DNA from: Nostoc sp. CHAB 5836 | GTDB taxonomy: Bacteria; Cyanobacteriota; Cyanobacteriia; Cyanobacteriales; Nostocaceae | Reading direction: 5' to 3' | DNA length: 64,000 nucleotides | Assembly (NCBI RefSeq): GCF_020829445.1 | Contig: NZ_JAIVFV010000018.1 | Location: 1-64,000 of the forward strand | In this document: positions 7,865-17,894 of the stretch, in pieces | How the letters are laid out: each line of letters opens with the position of its first letter | Numbering within the stretch: position 1 is the stretch's first letter | Program-made: the position numbers and the translations under genes | The notes under the pieces: generated by a model | Database searches by the model: none | What the model saw: only the letters and a program-made list of their open reading frames with translations | What the model was told of the DNA's origin: nothing

Positions 7865-10171
7865 TTATCTAATTATCTGATTCACAGCAGATATATTCTG
7901 GATGCGCCATTTACCTCGTTGTCGAATCAAATCATACCGAACTCGCAAATTATCGCTAGAAGACTTTTGAAACTGACCATTTTCATATAACTGCGATCCT
8001 TCCTTCACCGTAGCTACCACTGCGGCACGATCTGCAAATAAATCAATTTTCTCTACAGATTCCACCTTCAGACTATGATCATACTTGCGATAGAGGTTGT
8101 CTGACCTATACTGTTGGGCAGTTTGGCGCGATTGAGACAAAGCTGAACCAGTTAAAATCCGCTCTAAATTATTAATCTCATGATTTGGCCCGAAAGCTTC
8201 AGCTTTGATAGATAGCCAAGTCCGAATGACTTCTTCTGCCATTACATCTGTTAAAGTACCTTCTAGTGCTTGTGGTTTACTATTTGGATCAGGAATAAAT
8301 ATTGGTGGTTGATTTATCTCTACAGACAACTCTGAACCACGCACAGATGGTGTAGTAAAAAACAGATTTTTTAACCATCCAAAAATTGTGATAGCTAACA
8401 CCGAGAAAACTAATAGACTCACCAAAGAAATAAACACTCTCCATACCAGCCGTGTTTTCCCTTCTATAGTGTTAGCAAAAGTTCGCCGTCGCCGAGGACG
8501 ACGAGAAGGAGGACGATTATCTGGTATACGTTCTCGCCTAGCAGATGGAGTAGGTTTTCTCCGTCTACGCTTTTGGTTCTGACCGCGTGCAGCAGTCTTA
8601 GCTGAACCGTTCAAATGCTGATTAGTGCCTCCGCTCATCCTTTCGGCAGCAGGAATCTCTGATTTTACACTACCAGATGAATTCCACATGGGTGGTGAAA
8701 AATTTGAATATTCAGGTGTTTCTTTTGTTGGTCTTTCTGACAAATCTAGGTCAGGTGTTCTGCTGTGATTAAATTGCCCTGGAGTCTTAGTTGAATTGTT
8801 AGGGAAATGGGGATTATTTCTCTGAGGCTGGGGAAAATACTGGGGGTTAATTACAGCCCATTCATTAGTTGTTTCTGCATCCGTTGGCAGTGCTTCTAAA
8901 TAAGCTTGCACCTGTTGGTTAGCAAAGTAATCTTTTAGGAAGGCTTGCTGATTTGTTAAATCTCGAAAATGTGGAAATACTTCCTGTTGCAACCACTGTT
9001 CTGCATATAGACACAGCCCCGGTAACAAATCTGGAGAGTCTTGAGATTTTTCCCGAATAAAAGCTAAAGCTTCGTACTCCTGACTAAGTTCTAAAACACG
9101 AGTTGCTTCTTCAGTTTGTCCCAAGAGTAACGCACATAACGACTGTTCTAAATGTACATCCTGGCGCTTGCCCAGACGGATAAGCATTTGCCTTGCTTGA
9201 CGAATTAAAGCAGGTTGCCGTTGAGCAAATCCCCGTGCTATCAAGGCATAAACAGCCAAGTAAGTGGCAACAGCAGAAGGACGTTTGCTTTGGGCTTCAA
9301 ATAGCTTGTGCTGCTCTGCGACTGTTAAGTGGTTGCGTAACTGCTGGATAAATCGCAGAAAGTCATCTATATTTAAACCAGAATCATCATTGTTCGTGCC
9401 ATCAATGCCGCCACGATCTTCTAAGAGGTTTTGTAATAATTCCAAGCCTTGGCTTCGTTCGGCAGTCTTTTGTTGAGGTAGTGCCAGCAACTCCAAAATT
9501 CGATATGGTCGCAATTTGTAAAGATCCGCCTGAATTTCCGCCTGAATACTGGCGAACAACCCTTCGCGTAGTAACAGTTCTTGACCAGTTTCTAGGGATA
9601 TGGCGGCATTTTCATAGTGACCTTGCTGCCACTGTTCGCGACCTAATTCTAGACAAGCAAGGGCAACAGTGAGAACAACATCTGGATGTTCAGCGCTTTC
9701 GTATATTTCTTCATCTGCTAAATTATTGCTTTTTCTTGCACTTGTAGCACCATTTTTATTTACCAGGTACGGACGACCTAGTTTCAGTACAAGTTCGTAT
9801 TCCCCCAACTCTTGCAAAATTAATAAAGCGCCAACTAGTTCGTCTTGGGTAATTTCGATACCCAGACTCTGGGTATCAATACCCCTTTTGGTGCTTTCTG
9901 GACGATTTTCCAGTGCTACTGCGGCAGCAGCAAGGTTATCAGGGTCATAGGCGTGGGCAAGATAAAGCTGATCGTAGGTACTGCGTTGTTTTGGATCTGA
10001 TAAAACCACGTAAGCTTCTTCTATAAGTTGTTTACGAGAAGAAATTGCTGCCTGAGAATACTCACGTCGTGGCAATTGTACAATGCGATCGCTGTATGCT
10101 TGCCGCAATTGTTCATCACTTGCCGCTAACGGTAGTCCTAAAATTCGGTAGTAATCTAGCGGAATTCGCAC
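7865..10171 (-). CDS. ftn2: Cell-division protein Ftn2/ZipN (ARC6 homologue)
   Basis: This cyanobacterial divisome protein anchors FtsZ at the membrane; its plant counterpart is ARC6. Residues 1-70 form a degenerate J domain (DYYRILGLPLAASDEQLRQA, LIEEAYVVLSDPKQRSTYDQ). The HPD tripeptide is lost and replaced by LPRREYS, as expected for this family. A long TPR-like helical region follows, then a Pro/Arg-rich basic linker about residues 470-580, one transmembrane segment (VFISLVSLLVFSVLAITIFG), and a C-terminal IMS/ARC6-like domain ending KWRIQNISAVNQIIR. Its 768 residues fit heterocystous homologues. It is monocistronic here and divergent from pdhA. Confidence 0.93.
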   Translation of the reverse strand: MRIPLDYYRILGLPLAASDEQLRQAYSDRIVQLPRREYSQAAISSRKQLIEEAYVVLSDPKQRSTYDQLYLAHAYDPDNLAAAAVALENRPESTKRGIDTQSLGIEITQDELVGALLILQELGEYELVLKLGRPYLVNKNGATSARKSNNLADEEIYESAEHPDVVLTVALACLELGREQWQQGHYENAAISLETGQELLLREGLFASIQAEIQADLYKLRPYRILELLALPQQKTAERSQGLELLQNLLEDRGGIDGTNNDDSGLNIDDFLRFIQQLRNHLTVAEQHKLFEAQSKRPSAVATYLAVYALIARGFAQRQPALIRQARQMLIRLGKRQDVHLEQSLCALLLGQTEEATRVLELSQEYEALAFIREKSQDSPDLLPGLCLYAEQWLQQEVFPHFRDLTNQQAFLKDYFANQQVQAYLEALPTDAETTNEWAVINPQYFPQPQRNNPHFPNNSTKTPGQFNHSRTPDLDLSERPTKETPEYSNFSPPMWNSSGSVKSEIPAAERMSGGTNQHLNGSAKTAARGQNQKRRRRKPTPSARRERIPDNRPPSRRPRRRRTFANTIEGKTRLVWRVFISLVSLLVFSVLAITIFGWLKNLFFTTPSVRGSELSVEINQPPIFIPDPNSKPQALEGTLTDVMAEEVIRTWLSIKAEAFGPNHEINNLERILTGSALSQSRQTAQQYRSDNLYRKYDHSLKVESVEKIDLFADRAAVVATVKEGSQLYENGQFQKSSSDNLRVRYDLIRQRGKWRIQNISAVNQIIR

Positions 10172-10931
10172 AGCCTACTTCCCCTGCACCGTGATCAACA
10201 TAATTCACCTAGAGCTTTCCAGGCCTGTAAAACCGTGCCAGAAAAATGCCGTGTAGAACTTACTCTACAAGTGTATATTGCAACAACTTGTTTTGTACCT
10301 TCCCGAAATTTTGAGTCACATTCTAGTACTAATTTTTTGCTTTCGCCTAGAAAGCCTCAATTCTTTGTTTTAATTCTTAGTATTTTTGTTTAACACAACT
10401 ATTATCAGCCTTCGATAGCACAAACCACAACTACCGCTTTTAGTAACGGCATAAATGTTGTGGTTGCAAGAATCTATTGATGATTGATTTGTTCGGAACT
10501 TTCCCACTAGGGGTAACAAAAATACCACTATTGGGGGTTGACTCTGATAACGTGAGAAAAGAATCATATCATAATTAACCTTTAATTACAATTATTTACT
10601 TGGGTAAAAAACTTTTGCGTCCTTTTTGAAAATTGTTAATGGATATGCAGAAAGCACTCTATGTTGATTGCTAGTCTATGAAGGGGAATCGGGAGAGAGA
10701 AAAACCCCAAACGGCAAATCTGGCTGTAAGAGTCAAATCCTTACGGGGCATGGGCTGAAAAGTTCAAAATCAAAAATTAAAAATTCAGCTATTCCCTAAG
10801 ACCCTTTTTTGGTGCATAAATAAAGTTTGATTGTTGAGTCTTGCAAACGCTAGCCTGTTAAAAGCTGAGGTTTATCAGACCAAATTATTTAAGACCGTAG
10901 CTTTAAGTTGTACAAAGGGATACTCAAAATA
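10172..10931. other. Divergent ftn2-pdhA intergenic region, no gene
   Basis: This 760-base AT-rich spacer lies between divergently transcribed ftn2 and pdhA and must contain both promoters. I found no convincing gene. A possible stem at about 10729-10747 (GTAAG..CTTAC) sits in the pdhA leader side. No known riboswitch consensus was recognised. Confidence 0.55.
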
Positions 10932-11966
10932 ATGGATCAAGAGCGTACTTTACCCACATTTAATGCTGCTACTACGCATATTACCAAGGCAGAAGGGTTA
11001 CGGTTATATGAGGACATGGTGTTAGGGCGCTTGTTTGAAGACAAGTGTGCTGAAATGTACTACAGGGGCAAAATGTTTGGTTTTGTCCATTTGTACAACG
11101 GTCAAGAAGCCGTTTGCAGTGGTGTTGTGCAGTCAATGCGACCGGGTGAAGATTTCGTTTGCAGTACCTACCGCGACCACGTTCATGCTCTGAGTGCGGG
11201 AGTACCAGCAAAAGAGGTCATGGCAGAATTATTTGGCAAAGCCACAGGTTGCAGCAAAGGGCGCGGTGGTTCCATGCATATGTTTTCTGCCGAACATCGC
11301 TTGCTGGGTGGCTATGCTTTTGTGGCTGAGGGAATTCCTGTAGCAGCTGGAGCGGCTTTTCAAAGCAAATACCGCCGCGAAGTACTCGGAGATCAAAATG
11401 CTGACCAAGTGACAGCTTGCTTTTTTGGCGATGGTGCAGCTAATAACGGTCAGTTTTTTGAGACACTAAATATGGCAGCCCTCTGGAAACTGCCAATTCT
11501 GTTTGTGGTCGAAAATAATAAGTGGGCAATTGGGATGTCTCACGAACGAGCCACTTCCCAGCCAGAGATTTATAAAAAAGCCAGTGCATTTAACATGGTG
11601 GGCGTGGAAGTAGATGGCATGGATGTACTAGCAGTCCGAGCCGTGGCCCAAGAAGCTGTAGCCCGTGCCCGTGCAGGTGAGGGGCCAACATTAATTGAAG
11701 CGCTTACTTACCGCTTCCGGGGTCACTCCTTGGCAGATCCTGATGAAATGCGAAGCAAAGCGGAGAAAGAATTTTGGTTTGCCCGTGACCCAATTAAGAA
11801 GTTGGCAGCTTATTTGGTGGAGCAAAATCTGGCGGATGAGGGAGAAATCAAGGCAATTGATCGTAAAATTCAGGATGTGATCGACGAAGCGGTTAAATTC
11901 GCCGAAAGCAGCCCCGAACCAGACCCCAGCGAGTTATATCGTTTCGTGTTTGCAGAAGACGAATAA
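10932..11966 (+). CDS. pdhA: Pyruvate dehydrogenase E1 component, alpha subunit
   Basis: E1-alpha with thiamine diphosphate decarboxylates pyruvate in the pyruvate dehydrogenase complex. The TPP/Mg motif [20 protein letters not shown]...ENN is present, with [21 protein letters not shown], and the phosphorylation-loop-like [15 protein letters not shown]. The start is the ATG at 10932 ([14 protein letters not shown]); an upstream TTG eight codons earlier is less likely. At 344 residues it matches cyanobacterial PdhA. The beta subunit and E2 are not adjacent, as is usual in cyanobacteria. Confidence 0.95.
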   Translation: MDQERTLPTFNAATTHITKAEGLRLYEDMVLGRLFEDKCAEMYYRGKMFGFVHLYNGQEAVCSGVVQSMRPGEDFVCSTYRDHVHALSAGVPAKEVMAELFGKATGCSKGRGGSMHMFSAEHRLLGGYAFVAEGIPVAAGAAFQSKYRREVLGDQNADQVTACFFGDGAANNGQFFETLNMAALWKLPILFVVENNKWAIGMSHERATSQPEIYKKASAFNMVGVEVDGMDVLAVRAVAQEAVARARAGEGPTLIEALTYRFRGHSLADPDEMRSKAEKEFWFARDPIKKLAAYLVEQNLADEGEIKAIDRKIQDVIDEAVKFAESSPEPDPSELYRFVFAEDE

Positions 11967-12247
11967 ATTATCGGGAGTGGGAAGTAGGGGGAGACACGAT
12001 TAATCGCGTCTGTACTAGGGAGATGAGGGGCACAAGGAGAATAACCAATGGCCAATACTTCGACTTCGGGGTTGGTGAGTTTACGGTGAGCATCTCGACT
12101 CCGCTCGTTGGCGTAGCCTCTCGTAGAGATGGAACCGCAGTCGAACTGCGAAGTCGAACGCGAGTGCCTCCCGCTCTTAAGGGCAGTACAAGTGCCCAAT
12201 ATCCAATGTCCAACGTCCAATTCCCAATTCCCAATTAGGACAAACTT
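11967..12247. repeat. Intergenic repeat cluster between pdhA and the epimerase gene
   Basis: From about 12059 the sequence carries a dispersed unit (CTTCGACTTCGG..., CGAACGCGAGTGC, TCCCGCTCTTAAGGGCAGTA) also found inside 20950-21095 and in part near 24710-24785, followed by degenerate CCAATTCCCAATT heptamers ending just before the next ATG. Confidence 0.75.
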
Positions 12248-13117
12248 ATGTTTACGATTGCAGTTCAACAGCAACAGTACAAAACCTACATTCTTTCTGA
12301 CGAAAGCACTGGTTCTCAATTGGAAGTCGTACCCGAACGCGGTGGTATCATCACCCGTTGGCGCATTCAGGGGCAAGAAATTTTCTACCTGGACACTGAA
12401 CGCTTTACTCATCCTGATTTGAGTGTCAGAGGCGGGAATCCGATTTTGTTTCCTATTTGTGGCAATCTACCAGATAATATTTACACTCATAATGGGCAAC
12501 AATATACTCTCAAACAACACGGTTTTGCCCGTGAATTGCCGTGGGAAGCAACAGAACAGAAAACTGAAGATAAAGCTAGTCTCACTGTTGTTCTTAATAG
12601 CAATGAGCAAACTAAGGCAGTTTATCCTTTTGATTTTCAGCTGGCTTTTACCTACGAACTTCAAGGTAATACTTTAGAAGTCCGTCAGCAGTATCAAAAC
12701 TTGTCATCTACACCAATGCCCTTTTCGGCTGGTTTCCATCCCTACTTTCTGTGTGGTGATAAAACTCAGTTAGAGCTTGAAATTCCCTCTAAACAGTATC
12801 AAGATAATCAAACTAAGGAAATTCACTCTTTTGACGGCAATTTTGACTTTAGCCGTGATGAAATCGATTTTGCCTTTGGACAGCTAACGAGTCAATCGGC
12901 CACTGCGATAGATCGTAGCCGTAAGTTAAAACTCACCTTGGATTATGATGATTTCTCTACCTGGCTGGTATTTTGGACGGTCAAAGGCAAAGAATTCTAC
13001 TGTCTAGAACCCTGGAGTGCCACCCGTAACTCTCTCAATACTGGTGATAACCTGACTGTGTTAGCACCAGGAGCTAGCCACACAGCATCTGTAAGGTTGA
13101 CTGCTAATTTTTTCTAA
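12248..13117 (+). CDS. Aldose 1-epimerase (galactose mutarotase-like)
   Basis: This 289-residue beta-sandwich protein of the aldose epimerase superfamily would interconvert alpha and beta anomers of sugars, or of hexose-6-phosphates in the YeaD branch. It shows RGGNPILFPICGNLPDN, the catalytic-type His in LKQHGFAR, a second His in SAGFHPYF, and a late acidic segment KEFYCLEPWSATRNSLN that would hold the general base Glu. It follows pdhA on the same strand after 281 bases of repeat-rich DNA, so co-transcription is uncertain. Substrate specificity cannot be set from sequence alone. Confidence 0.88.
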   Translation: MFTIAVQQQQYKTYILSDESTGSQLEVVPERGGIITRWRIQGQEIFYLDTERFTHPDLSVRGGNPILFPICGNLPDNIYTHNGQQYTLKQHGFARELPWEATEQKTEDKASLTVVLNSNEQTKAVYPFDFQLAFTYELQGNTLEVRQQYQNLSSTPMPFSAGFHPYFLCGDKTQLELEIPSKQYQDNQTKEIHSFDGNFDFSRDEIDFAFGQLTSQSATAIDRSRKLKLTLDYDDFSTWLVFWTVKGKEFYCLEPWSATRNSLNTGDNLTVLAPGASHTASVRLTANFF

Positions 13118-13178
13118 ACCCCTTCGCAAATCTACAGATGTATATGCTATGATGGTAAAGTTGCGAAATGTAGCGAAA

Positions 13179-13250
13179 GGGTCGCTAACTCAACGGTAGA
13201 GTACTCGGCTTTTAACCGATTAGTTCCGGGTTCGAATCCCGGGCGACCCA
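13179..13250 (+). tRNA. tRNA-Lys (anticodon TTT)
   Basis: A full cloverleaf can be drawn: acceptor GGGTCGC paired with GCGACCC, anticodon loop CTTTTAA giving TTT, T arm CCGGG-TTCGAAT-CCCGG, and discriminator A at 13250. The CCA end is not encoded. No intron is seen. Confidence 0.96.
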
Positions 13251-13723
13251 TATTAAAATAATTTGTAATTCGTAATTCGTAAATTTTGTTTTGTGACGGG
13301 GATTTAGACCCCGACCCAAAACGTTCTGCCCTTCAAAGGCTAGGAATTAAACCCCTAAACTTTGTTAAATAAAAAAATCAATCCTATTGTTATTAAAACT
13401 AATTTGTTGAGAAGAAGATCCAGTGCGAAACCCTTACGATGAAAGTTGTTTCACGACTTAACGCGAAAAGTCAGTTGTAAAGACGTAGCAGTGCTACGTC
13501 AAAACAATTCATTTTCACTCCTATGTCTAATGCCTATTGCTAACGAGAGTGTTATCCTAAACAAAGCTGCAAGGCGGATGATTTAGATATAAAAAAACGC
13601 ACTTATCGTAAATTAAAGGGTTTAAGACCCCTACATCTATATGTAGCACCCATTTCAGTCGGGATTTAAATCCCCTTATATAATGTCTTTAATTTTGAAT
13701 TTTGAATTTTGAATTTTGAATTG
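13251..13723. repeat. Repeat-rich spacer after tRNA-Lys
   Basis: No gene is seen. About 13476-13530 is a partial copy of the AGACAT-terminus repeat (AGACGTAGCAGTGCTACGTC hairpin, then TTCACTCCTATGTCT). About 13693-13722 is a tandem array of the heptamer ATTTTGA ending beside the next gene's stop. Confidence 0.7.
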
Positions 13724-14155
13724 TTAATCTAGTTCTTTGGGAATGAGTGAATTGGGAATAATAGAAGCTCGTTTTTCCCCAACTGAAGATTTTGTGTACC
13801 ACCAAGCCCAAGCAATTAAAACAGCTTGAAAGGGAAGCCTGACTACGTGTACCCAAGGTGAATTTGGTATATGTTCAATCTTAATAAGATTAACCGCCAT
13901 GTTAATATTAGCAGGGTAAACAGCAATAAAAAGAGCAAGAAGTCCCCAAGCAGCAGCTTGACTTACAGGCGGAACTAATAACCCGATACCACCCAAAATT
14001 TCATAAAAGCCACTGAGATAAACTAATTCTAAAGGGTAAGGTAGTTGCGGCGGCACAATTTTTACATATTCTTCTGGAACAACAAAGTGTGTCACTCCAA
14101 CCACAATAATGGATATAGCAAGGACGACACGTAAGATTTCCTTATACTTATTCAT
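13724..14155 (-). CDS. DoxX-like small integral membrane protein
   Basis: This 143-residue protein has four predicted membrane helices and the DoxX/YphA-like pattern: VGVTHFVVPEEYVKIVPPQL, then LSGFYEILGGIGLLVPP, AAWGLLALFIAVYPANINMA, and VVRLPFQAVLIAWAWWYT. Family members are linked with oxidative-stress or quinone-associated membrane functions, but no precise reaction is established. It lies alone, and its stop is next to the ATTTTGA heptamer array. Confidence 0.8.
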   Translation of the reverse strand: MNKYKEILRVVLAISIIVVGVTHFVVPEEYVKIVPPQLPYPLELVYLSGFYEILGGIGLLVPPVSQAAAWGLLALFIAVYPANINMAVNLIKIEHIPNSPWVHVVRLPFQAVLIAWAWWYTKSSVGEKRASIIPNSLIPKELD

Positions 14156-14395
14156 GGATTTTGCTTGATTATAGACTTGTCCCCATAACTTAAGTTTGAC
14201 TGACAGATGTTCATCTGCCTTGAGTCAATAGGAGTAAAAATCGACAAATTTTTCTAAAAAACCACTTTTTTGGATTGAATTTGAAAAACCTACACCTTTT
14301 ACCCCAATAGCACTAAGAAAAGTCCAAAAGCTTGTGTCGCGCTGTTCCCAGTCTTAAAACTCGGAAGCGGTCAGGGTCAGGGCTGTATTTTAACT

Positions 14396-14526
14396 TAAGT
14401 ACGTTGGTGTGAAAAAATTCAAGTATGTTACAAAACGTAAATAAGCTTGAAACCCTTACTAATAACAAATGACAAGTGACCAATGACAGCCTTAGCCAGT
14501 TAGCTTTAATTGCGCCGACTTACTTA
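14396..14526. repeat. 131-bp TAAGTA-terminus element, copy 1 (type A)
   Basis: The ends are TAAGTACGTTGGTG and CGCCGACTTACTTA, imperfect inverted repeats. Internal landmarks are ACGTAAATAAGCTTGAAACC, TGACAAA/TGACCAA heptamers, and GCCTTAGCCAGTTAGCTTTA. It ends 38 bases before the helicase start. Confidence 0.85.
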
Positions 14527-14564
14527 ATATCATTCACCTCTTCCCCTTACTATTCGTAAAAAAC

Positions 14565-16739
14565 ATGAGCGATGCCTTTACTCGACTCGCACCCTTCATT
14601 CAAGAATATATTTATCATCACCAGTGGACAGAATTACGACCAGTTCAAATTGCCGCTTGTCAAGTTATATTTGACACTGATGCTCACTTGCTAGTTACTG
14701 CTGCAACTGCTGCTGGTAAAACAGAAGCAGCCTTCCTGCCAGTTTTAACTCTATTAAATGCCAACCCGGTTGCAAGCATAGGGGTATTATATATTAGTCC
14801 GATCAAAGCTTTAATTAATGATCAATTCGAGCGTCTCAACGACTTACTTCAAGAAGCAGATATTCCAGTTTGGCACTGGCACGGTGATGTTTCGCAAACT
14901 CGAAAAAACAAACTTTTAAAAAATCCTCAAGGTATTCTACAAATTACCCCAGAATCTCTAGAAAGTTTGTTAATTAACAAAAATAAAGATATACATCGGT
15001 TATTTGGTGATTTAAGGTTTGTCATCATTGATGAAATTCACGCCTTTATGGGTTCAGAACGCGGTTGTCAAATTATTTGCCAATTACAACGTTTAGCAAA
15101 GTTGACGCGAAAACAACCGCGCCGTATTGGTTTATCGGCAACTCTTGGTGATTACTCAATAGCTGAAGAGTGGTTGCGTTCAGGAACAGATAAGCCAGTG
15201 ATTACACCAAAAAATGATGGCATAAAACGCCAAATAAAACTAGCTGTAGAACATTTTTATATTACTGGTGAAGCAGATAAATCAGAGGCAACAGCCGATG
15301 AACAATATATTTTCAACCTCAGCAAATCTCGCAAATGCCTGATATTTGCTAACAATCGCACCCGTACCGAATCTGTAATTGCATCTTTGCGACAAATTGC
15401 TAGAGAACAAGGACTACCAGATATATATCATGTACATCATGGGAGTATATCTGCTAGCTTGCGACAAGCTGCTGAAAATGCGATGCGTGAACCCAACAAT
15501 CCAGCAGTTACCGCCGCCACTTTGACTCTAGAATTAGGCATAGATATCGGTCATTTAGAGCGAGTTATTCAATTAGAATCCCCCTTCTCTGTAGCTAGTT
15601 TTTTACAGCGATTGGGACGGAGTGGTAGAAGAGGGGAAGCTGCTGATATGCGTTTTGTGTGTGCTGAAGATAAGCCATTAGCAGAAACTTCTTTACCAGA
15701 ACAAATTCCCTGGCAACTTTTGCAGTGTATCGCTATCATTCAACTTTATTTAGAGGAACAATGGATTGAACCAATTAGACCAATTAAATATCCTTTGAGT
15801 TTGCTTTATCACCAGACAATGAGTATTTTAACAGCAACAGAGGAAATATCACCTAATGACCTAGCTAAAGAAGTTTTGAGTCTGCCGGTCTTTGGTGCAA
15901 TTTCCAAAGAGGATTTCCAACTATTGCTACGCTATTTAATTGATATTGGTCATATTCAGCATACTGAACAAGGTAAATTAATCCTGGGTTTGGCAGGAGA
16001 AAAGGTGGTGAGAAAATTTCAGTTTTATGCTGTATTTGCTGAACAGCAAGAATATATTGTTCAGCAAGGTGCAACAGAAATTGGCAGTATCGTCACGCCG
16101 CTTCCTGTTGGTAATCAATTTGCTTTAGCTGGCAGAACTTGGGAAGTGGTAGAAGTTGACTTTAAAAAAAAGGTTATTTTTGTTAAGCAAGCTGAGGGTA
16201 AAGCTAGTATTTATTGGCGTGGTGGTAGTGGTACTATTCATAGCAAAGTGTTGCAAAGGATGCAGCAAGTTTTATGGGAAAATATTGAGTATAGTTACTT
16301 GCAAAAAAATGCTTTGGAATGTTTGTGTAAAGTTCGCCAGTTGGCGCAGCAAGTTGGATTAGATAAGCAGAATATTGTGCAATTGGAAAAAGGGAAATGC
16401 TGCATTTTCCCTTGGATGGGTACAGTTGCTTATCGCACCTTAGAAAGGTTACTCAACTCCTACTGTCGGGAGTCGTTGGAAATTACAAGTATTGGTGGAG
16501 TAAATCCCTATTATTTGACCATTAAATTAGGCAAAGATAAATTGAAATATCTTTATCGTGAAATTGCTTCATTGTGTGAACAAAGAATTACCTCAGAAAA
16601 CTTAGTTAGTAGTTCAGAAGCACCGGAAATTCAAAAATATGATGGATTTATTCCTCATCCACTTTTATGGAAAGCTTTTGCTAACGATTATTTGGATATG
16701 AGGGAACTTAAGCAGCGAGTGGCATTGTGGAGAGAATAA
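14565..16739 (+). CDS. DEAD/DEAH-box helicase, Lhr-like
   Basis: This 724-residue superfamily 2 helicase has two RecA-like domains. The motifs run in order: Q-type ELRPVQIAA, Walker A TAATAAGKTEAA, motif Ia SPIKALINDQ, DEIHAFMG (Walker B DEIH), SATLGD (motif III), TLELGIDIG (motif V) and QRLGRSGRRGE (motif VI). The DEIH box and the AFMGSERG segment resemble Lhr-type helicases rather than RNA DEAD proteins. A long C-terminal region (residues about 400-724) is less conserved. The role is probably nucleic-acid remodelling or repair; no nuclease partner is adjacent, so a defence role is not supported. Confidence 0.88.
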   Translation: MSDAFTRLAPFIQEYIYHHQWTELRPVQIAACQVIFDTDAHLLVTAATAAGKTEAAFLPVLTLLNANPVASIGVLYISPIKALINDQFERLNDLLQEADIPVWHWHGDVSQTRKNKLLKNPQGILQITPESLESLLINKNKDIHRLFGDLRFVIIDEIHAFMGSERGCQIICQLQRLAKLTRKQPRRIGLSATLGDYSIAEEWLRSGTDKPVITPKNDGIKRQIKLAVEHFYITGEADKSEATADEQYIFNLSKSRKCLIFANNRTRTESVIASLRQIAREQGLPDIYHVHHGSISASLRQAAENAMREPNNPAVTAATLTLELGIDIGHLERVIQLESPFSVASFLQRLGRSGRRGEAADMRFVCAEDKPLAETSLPEQIPWQLLQCIAIIQLYLEEQWIEPIRPIKYPLSLLYHQTMSILTATEEISPNDLAKEVLSLPVFGAISKEDFQLLLRYLIDIGHIQHTEQGKLILGLAGEKVVRKFQFYAVFAEQQEYIVQQGATEIGSIVTPLPVGNQFALAGRTWEVVEVDFKKKVIFVKQAEGKASIYWRGGSGTIHSKVLQRMQQVLWENIEYSYLQKNALECLCKVRQLAQQVGLDKQNIVQLEKGKCCIFPWMGTVAYRTLERLLNSYCRESLEITSIGGVNPYYLTIKLGKDKLKYLYREIASLCEQRITSENLVSSSEAPEIQKYDGFIPHPLLWKAFANDYLDMRELKQRVALWRE

Positions 16740-16833
16740 TTCGTAATACCTCGACTTCTCTACGAGACGCTACGCGTAGCTTGCTTCCCCGCAGGGGTAC
16801 GCTCGGCACAAGTTCGTAATTAGTTAAAATATG

Positions 16834-17619
16834 TTATTTTTTAATAAAAGCCTGGAGCGATCGCAAATTATAATTTAAAATTTTTCCAGTAGTCAAAAGT
16901 TGATATCCGGCGAAAAATAAGGCAGATGATGCCAAAACAATTAAAAGGTTGACTGACGCAAATACGTTACCAGTAAAAGCGATTACTGTAATTCCTAGCG
17001 CCATCAAAATCCATCCTAAGTTAGGGTTTATTCGCTGCTGACAAAGGATGAAAATACCGGAAATACATAGCAAGATACCGGGAATCCCAAAAAATATACC
17101 AACTCGAATATTTGCAGTTAAAATTATCATGGCTATAACCATCAAAGCAAAACCTACAGACTTGGTTCTTTGATTTACCGGAGTTGGTCTATTTTGAGGA
17201 GCAATTCGAGCCTGCATCGTTGTGGAATTTACGCGAGAAAGAAGATTTTGTTGATGTTGTATCTTATCTTGAAATATAAATGTGACTTTTTCTCCTTGAC
17301 CCAGGTCTATTCTATCTCCTAAATGTATTTTACAGGGTGTTCTAGCTTCTAACCTAGTGTTGTTGACAAACGTCCCATTAGAACTTCCTAAGTCTTCAAT
17401 AAAGTAATTATTTATGTGGTTCTGAATCTGTGCATGGATGCGAGAAACTACATCTGCATCTGGCAAGTTGGAAACATCAATATCTGGCGGAATTTGGTCA
17501 TTGGGTTTACCGATATGAAACACTGCAACATTTGGTGGTAACTCAAAAGCAGTGTCGCTTTGAACATGAAAAAGCTCTAAATTCAGTCCTATGACGTTGG
17601 ATGTACTTAAATTTTGCAT
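16834..17619 (-). CDS. FHA-domain protein with C-terminal membrane helices
   Basis: Residues about 20-120 form a forkhead-associated domain that binds phosphothreonine peptides. Key parts are VVSRIHAQI with the Ser-Arg-x-His pattern, EDLGSSNGTFVNN and LGDRIDLGQGEKVTF. A linker and four hydrophobic segments follow, suggesting an integral membrane protein with a cytoplasmic phosphopeptide reader, perhaps for a serine/threonine kinase pathway. The start is set at the ATG 17617-17619 (MQNLSTSN). A GTG further up (17638-17640) gives seven more codons, but these codons lie across the left end of an inserted 131-bp repeat. Confidence 0.85.
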   Translation of the reverse strand: MQNLSTSNVIGLNLELFHVQSDTAFELPPNVAVFHIGKPNDQIPPDIDVSNLPDADVVSRIHAQIQNHINNYFIEDLGSSNGTFVNNTRLEARTPCKIHLGDRIDLGQGEKVTFIFQDKIQHQQNLLSRVNSTTMQARIAPQNRPTPVNQRTKSVGFALMVIAMIILTANIRVGIFFGIPGILLCISGIFILCQQRINPNLGWILMALGITVIAFTGNVFASVNLLIVLASSALFFAGYQLLTTGKILNYNLRSLQAFIKK

Positions 17620-17625
17620 AGCTTG

Positions 17626-17756
17626 TAAGTAGGTCGGCACAATTAAAGCTAACTAGCTAAGGCTGTCATTTGTCATTTGTCCTTCGTCATTTACAAGGGT
17701 TTTAAGCCTATTTACGTTTCGTAACATATTTAGGTTTTTTCGCGCCAACTTACTTA
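17626..17756. repeat. 131-bp TAAGTA-terminus element, copy 2 (type A)
   Basis: The ends are TAAGTAGGTCGGCACAATTA and GCGCCAACTTACTTA. It sits 6 bases upstream of the FHA gene ATG and would lie in or replace its promoter and leader. Confidence 0.87.
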
Positions 17757-17894
17757 GTTAATAATTGCCCTAGACTTTTGACCCTTGGAAATCAGTAGGC
17801 AATTTAAACCCGTTATGGCTTACCGATTTCCCCACATGATGCAAAGGAATCTCAATCCAAAACTCGGTTCCTTTTATTTTAATTATCGATTTTT

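Noticed and set aside
10370-10567. 65-codon minus-strand frame in the ftn2-pdhA spacer
   Set aside because: It has no family resemblance, no ribosome site and odd composition; likely chance.
12023-12238. Short plus-strand frames between pdhA and the epimerase gene
   Set aside because: They are translations of the dispersed CGAACGCGAGTGC repeat and degenerate heptamers.
14565-16739. Helicase as part of a defence operon
   Set aside because: There is no nuclease, methylase or other defence gene beside it; neighbours are DoxX and FHA proteins.
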